Part shown: one piece after another, positions 5,277 to 7,170 of the stretch
Numbering within the stretch: position 1 is the first letter of the stretch
Layout: every line of letters begins with the position of its first letter
Assembly: GCA_017437925.1 (NCBI GenBank)
Contig: JAFRWQ010000287.1
Location: 1 to 7,170, forward strand
Length of the DNA: 7,170 bases
Direction: 5' to 3'
DNA from: Bacillota bacterium
GTDB taxonomy: Bacteria > Bacillota_A > Clostridia > Peptostreptococcales > Anaerovoracaceae
Position numbers and translations under genes: made by a program
Notes under the pieces: model-generated
What the model was told of the DNA's origin: nothing
The model's database searches: none
The model's input: the letters and a program-made list of their open reading frames with translations, nothing else

Positions 5277-5736
5277 CTCTCCCCCTGTTCTTTCTGGAGC
5301 GGTCCATGTCCCTGGCCGCGTCCTTCTTCGCCAGATCAGCCCTCTTGTCGTAGAGCTTCTTTCCCCTTGCCACTGCCAGCGTGAGCTTCGCCCGTCCCCT
5401 GTTGTTTAGGTAAAGCTTCACCGGCACCAGCGTAAGCCCTTTCTGAGTCACTGCCTGTTCAAGCCTTCGGATCTCCTGCCTGTTGAGCAGGAGCTTCTAG
5501 GGCCTGAGCGGGTCCGGATTGTACCGGTTCCCCTGCTCGTAAGGGCTTATATGCATATTATAGACCCAAACTTCGCCTTTTACCACCTTGGCGAAGGAAT
5601 CTCTTAAGTTTACTCCCCCGGCGCGGACCGATTTTATCTCGCAGCCGGTGAGCACAAGGCCCGCTTCGTAGGTATCGTCGAAAAAGTAGTCGTGCCAGGC
5701 CTTCTTATTGTTTGAAACAAGCTTGCCTTCCGCCAT
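5269..5736 (-). pseudogene. smpB: SsrA-binding protein SmpB, interrupted by one in-frame amber codon
   Basis: SmpB binds tmRNA and delivers it to stalled ribosomes for trans-translation. Two same-frame pieces together make a complete protein: residues 1-79 ([53 protein letters not shown]), then TAG at 5499-5497, then 75 codons from [12 protein letters not shown] through [30 protein letters not shown] and a basic tail to TAA. With the amber codon read as a residue the length is 155, typical for the family, and the family usually has Arg or Lys there. There is no frameshift and no other stop. Translation signals are intact: GGAGGT at 5750-5745 and a TGATG overlap with the lepB stop. As written, only a 79-residue fragment lacking half the barrel and the ribosome-facing tail would be made. 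It could be a sequencing error, a recent nonsense mutation or UAG readthrough; the tmRNA gene is not in this window. Confidence 0.92.
5473..5493 (-). other. Hairpin directly downstream of the smpB amber codon
   Basis: On the minus strand CTCCTGC (5493-5487), loop TCAACAG and GCAGGAG (5479-5473) form a perfect 7-base-pair stem beginning 3 bases after the TAG. The bases also encode the conserved LLLNRQE stretch, so the pairing may be a by-product of coding sequence. Confidence 0.5.
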
Positions 5737-6269
5737 CAGTAAAGACCTCCGATGTCGCTGAAGGGATAGAGCCTGAACACGGCCTTGCCCATCACGCTGT
5801 CGATGTCGACCAGTCCCACGGTGGAGGAGCGGCTGTCGGAGCTGTTCTGCCTGTTGTCGCCCATGACGAAGAGCTTGCCCTGGGGTATGGTGATCTCGTC
5901 CAGGTCGGTCTTGGTGTAGCCGTCCTTGGTGTAGGGCTCGTCCAGGACCTCGCCGTTGAGTATGACATGCTTATCCTTGATCGCTATGGTGTCGCCGGGT
6001 ATAGCGATCACCCTCTTGATCAGGGTCTTGGTCTTGCCTCCGCCGGTCTTGAGATTGCTGGGGAAGATGATGATGTCGCCCCTCTTGACGTCGCCGAAGA
6101 GGTTGTAGGCCTGGCGGCTTACGAAGAGGTAGTCGTTCTCGTGAAGGGTGTTCTCCATGGAGTGCTCCTTCACTATGGTGGGTTTTATGAATGTGAGTAT
6201 GACCGCGGCGCATACCAGCGAGATGGATATGTCCTTGATCCACTCCTTAAGGTCTTCAGATAAATGCAT
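5736..6269 (-). CDS. lepB: Type I signal peptidase
   Basis: Membrane-bound Ser/Lys protease (177 residues, the short Gram-positive SipS-like form) that removes signal peptides from secreted proteins on the outer face of the membrane. One N-terminal membrane segment (about 12-29) precedes the catalytic domain. Ser37 in EHSMENTL is the nucleophile, Lys85 in [12 protein letters not shown] is the general base, and [12 protein letters not shown] (136-147) is the conserved box [11 protein letters not shown] closes the domain, with no C-terminal membrane segment. ATG 6269 has AAGGAG at 6281-6276, spaced 6 bases. It starts 45 bases after the RluA-type gene, and its TGA overlaps the smpB ATG as TGATG, so the two are probably translated together. 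All catalytic residues are present, so an active enzyme is expected. Confidence 0.97.
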   Translation of the reverse strand: MHLSEDLKEWIKDISISLVCAAVILTFIKPTIVKEHSMENTLHENDYLFVSRQAYNLFGDVKRGDIIIFPSNLKTGGGKTKTLIKRVIAIPGDTIAIKDKHVILNGEVLDEPYTKDGYTKTDLDEITIPQGKLFVMGDNRQNSSDSRSSTVGLVDIDSVMGKAVFRLYPFSDIGGLY

Positions 6270-6293
6270 CGTTTACTCCTTCTATGGTCTTTG

Positions 6294-6310
6294 GGACGGG
6301 GCTTCCGTCC
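6294..6310 (-). other. Small inverted repeat between the RluA-type gene and lepB
   Basis: GGACGG (6310-6305 on the minus strand) and CCGTCC (6299-6294) form a 6-base-pair stem with a 5-base loop in the 45-base intercistronic gap. No U-tract follows (the next bases are CAAAGACC), so it is not an intrinsic terminator. At most it is a minor mRNA-stability or processing hairpin. Confidence 0.4.
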
Positions 6311-6314
6311 TCTG

Positions 6315-7170
6315 TTATTCGGTCTTGACGCCTCCGAAGAGCTCCTTTTCCGCTTCGATGAAGTTCCTCGGGAGCGGGCAGCTCACCGAGGTCCCGTTGA
6401 GGTAGGAGAGGGGCTCGGGGGCGGCTGTGAATTCCACGCGCATTGCGTGGAGCAGCTGGGTGCTTATGCCGGACGAGGCTCCGGGCATCATGTAGGGCTT
6501 CCCGCCGTACTTGCTGTCCCCCAGCAGGGGATAGCCGGCGAAGCTCATGTGGGCTCTGATCTGGTGGCTCCTTCCGGTCACCAGCTCGACCTCGACAAGG
6601 CTGTATTTTCCGTTGGTGCAAAGGGGTCTGGCGACAGTCTCTATGTATTTGCCGCCTTCGTATGAAAGGGGTTTTACCATGCCCCTGTTCTTCTTTTCGT
6701 CCTTTACCAGCCGGTTCTTAAGGACCAGCTCCTTTTCAAGCCTTCCGCAGACCACTGTCAGGTAGAACTTGCGAAGGGAGATGCTCTTTTTCACATCCTC
6801 TTCGTCGGCCGGGGCTTCTCTCAGCATGGCGGAGAGGACCCGCAGGGCTGCGGCGTTATTACCGAAGATCACGAGGCCGGTGGTGTTCCTGTCCAGCCTG
6901 TGGACGGGGCTGGGGACGAAGCTCTTCTCGAGCCTGGGCACGTAGGCCCCCGTCTCTATCAGGTAGTCGGTCACCTGGTTGGCCAGGGTGTCCTTCTTTT
7001 CGGTCTTGTCGCCGTGGACCAGCAGTCCGAAAGGCTTGGACACTATGATGAGGTCGTCGTTCTCAAAGAGGACAGTGAACTGCCTTTTGGCGCTGCGCGT
7101 TCTCTTCTTTTCGGTGTAGGCGTCCAGATCCTGATCGGCGGCGTATATGCTGAGCACGTCGCCTTCCGAG
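6315..7170 (-). CDS. RluA family pseudouridine synthase, 5' end outside window
   Basis: Isomerises specific uridines to pseudouridine in rRNA or tRNA. The frame is open to the window edge; the apparent GTG at 7157 is an internal Val (SEGDVLSIY runs through it), not a start. That EGDVLSIY stretch looks like the end of an S4 RNA-binding domain, whose main part lies beyond the window. The catalytic domain follows: LIIVSKPFGLLVH, then the motif HRLDRNTTGLVIF (H at 6902-6900) with the catalytic Asp at 6893-6891. Next come the KFYLTVVCG strand, the GRSHQIRAHM motif and GYPLLGDSKYGG. About 284 residues are visible. The RluC/RluD-like architecture suggests an rRNA target, but paralogues are hard to separate, so no symbol is given. 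It is the first visible gene of the minus-strand train, and the train's promoter must lie outside the window. Confidence 0.95.
   Translation of the reverse strand, partial: SEGDVLSIYAADQDLDAYTEKKRTRSAKRQFTVLFENDDLIIVSKPFGLLVHGDKTEKKDTLANQVTDYLIETGAYVPRLEKSFVPSPVHRLDRNTTGLVIFGNNAAALRVLSAMLREAPADEEDVKKSISLRKFYLTVVCGRLEKELVLKNRLVKDEKKNRGMVKPLSYEGGKYIETVARPLCTNGKYSLVEVELVTGRSHQIRAHMSFAGYPLLGDSKYGGKPYMMPGASSGISTQLLHAMRVEFTAAPEPLSYLNGTSVSCPLPRNFIEAEKELFGGVKTE

Noticed and set aside
5269..5451. Separate small gene starting at GTG 5451
   Set aside because: Its translation is the conserved C-terminal half of SmpB, in frame with the upstream half; the GTG is an internal Val codon and no RBS precedes it.
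5497..5499. Genome-wide reassignment of UAG as the explanation for the smpB amber codon
   Set aside because: gap and the MATE gene both end in TAG at the expected protein length, with hairpins soon after, so UAG works as a stop here. Site-specific readthrough remains open.
7155..7157. GTG at 7157 as the true start of the RluA-type gene
   Set aside because: The frame stays open to the window edge and upstream residues SEGD fit the end of an S4 domain, so the gene begins outside the window.

Overview
The window reads as a chromosomal housekeeping segment of a GC-rich anaerobic member of the Bacillota, most likely a Clostridia lineage. The basis is the 309-residue Clostridia-type class II aldolase, the short SipS-like signal peptidase, strong GGAGG-type ribosome binding sites, GC-rich codons with frequent ATA (Ile) and AGG (Arg), and AT-rich intergenic gaps. 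The lineage is inferred from protein style, not from a marker gene. No mobile element, CRISPR array, rRNA or tRNA was seen, and no gene-free stretch exceeds about 110 bases.

Left part, mainly plus strand. The window opens inside the 3' half of trmB (tRNA m7G46 methyltransferase). A 92-base gap with a candidate promoter and a striking 24-base dyad follows, then gap (type I glyceraldehyde-3-phosphate dehydrogenase), whose cofactor pocket departs from the NAD-type pattern. Converging on gap from the minus strand is a stand-alone A24 prepilin-peptidase-like membrane protein. Its 3' end overlaps the gap 3' end by 28 bases, and a perfect consensus sigma-70 promoter (TTGACA, 17-base spacer, TATAAT) drives it. 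Divergent from it is a MATE-family efflux transporter on the plus strand, closed by a strong bidirectional terminator.

Right part, minus strand. A compact gene train reads leftward: an RluA-family pseudouridine synthase (5' end outside the window), lepB (signal peptidase I), smpB, a membrane-anchored protein with only the LysM-like part of MltG, and fba (class II fructose-bisphosphate aldolase). lepB and smpB overlap as TGATG, and smpB overlaps the next gene by 8 bases, so translation is probably coupled. A GC-rich hairpin before fba may uncouple it from the upstream genes.

Functional themes are central glycolysis (gap, fba, in separate transcription units), ribosome and RNA maintenance (trmB, RluA-type enzyme, smpB) and the cell envelope (lepB, MltG-like protein, MATE pump, prepilin peptidase). 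I see no wholly new multi-gene system. The points most worth a second look are an in-frame amber codon in an otherwise intact full-length smpB, the NADP-like Rossmann signature of the GAPDH, the gap operator-like dyad, and the perfect consensus promoter in front of the orphan prepilin peptidase.
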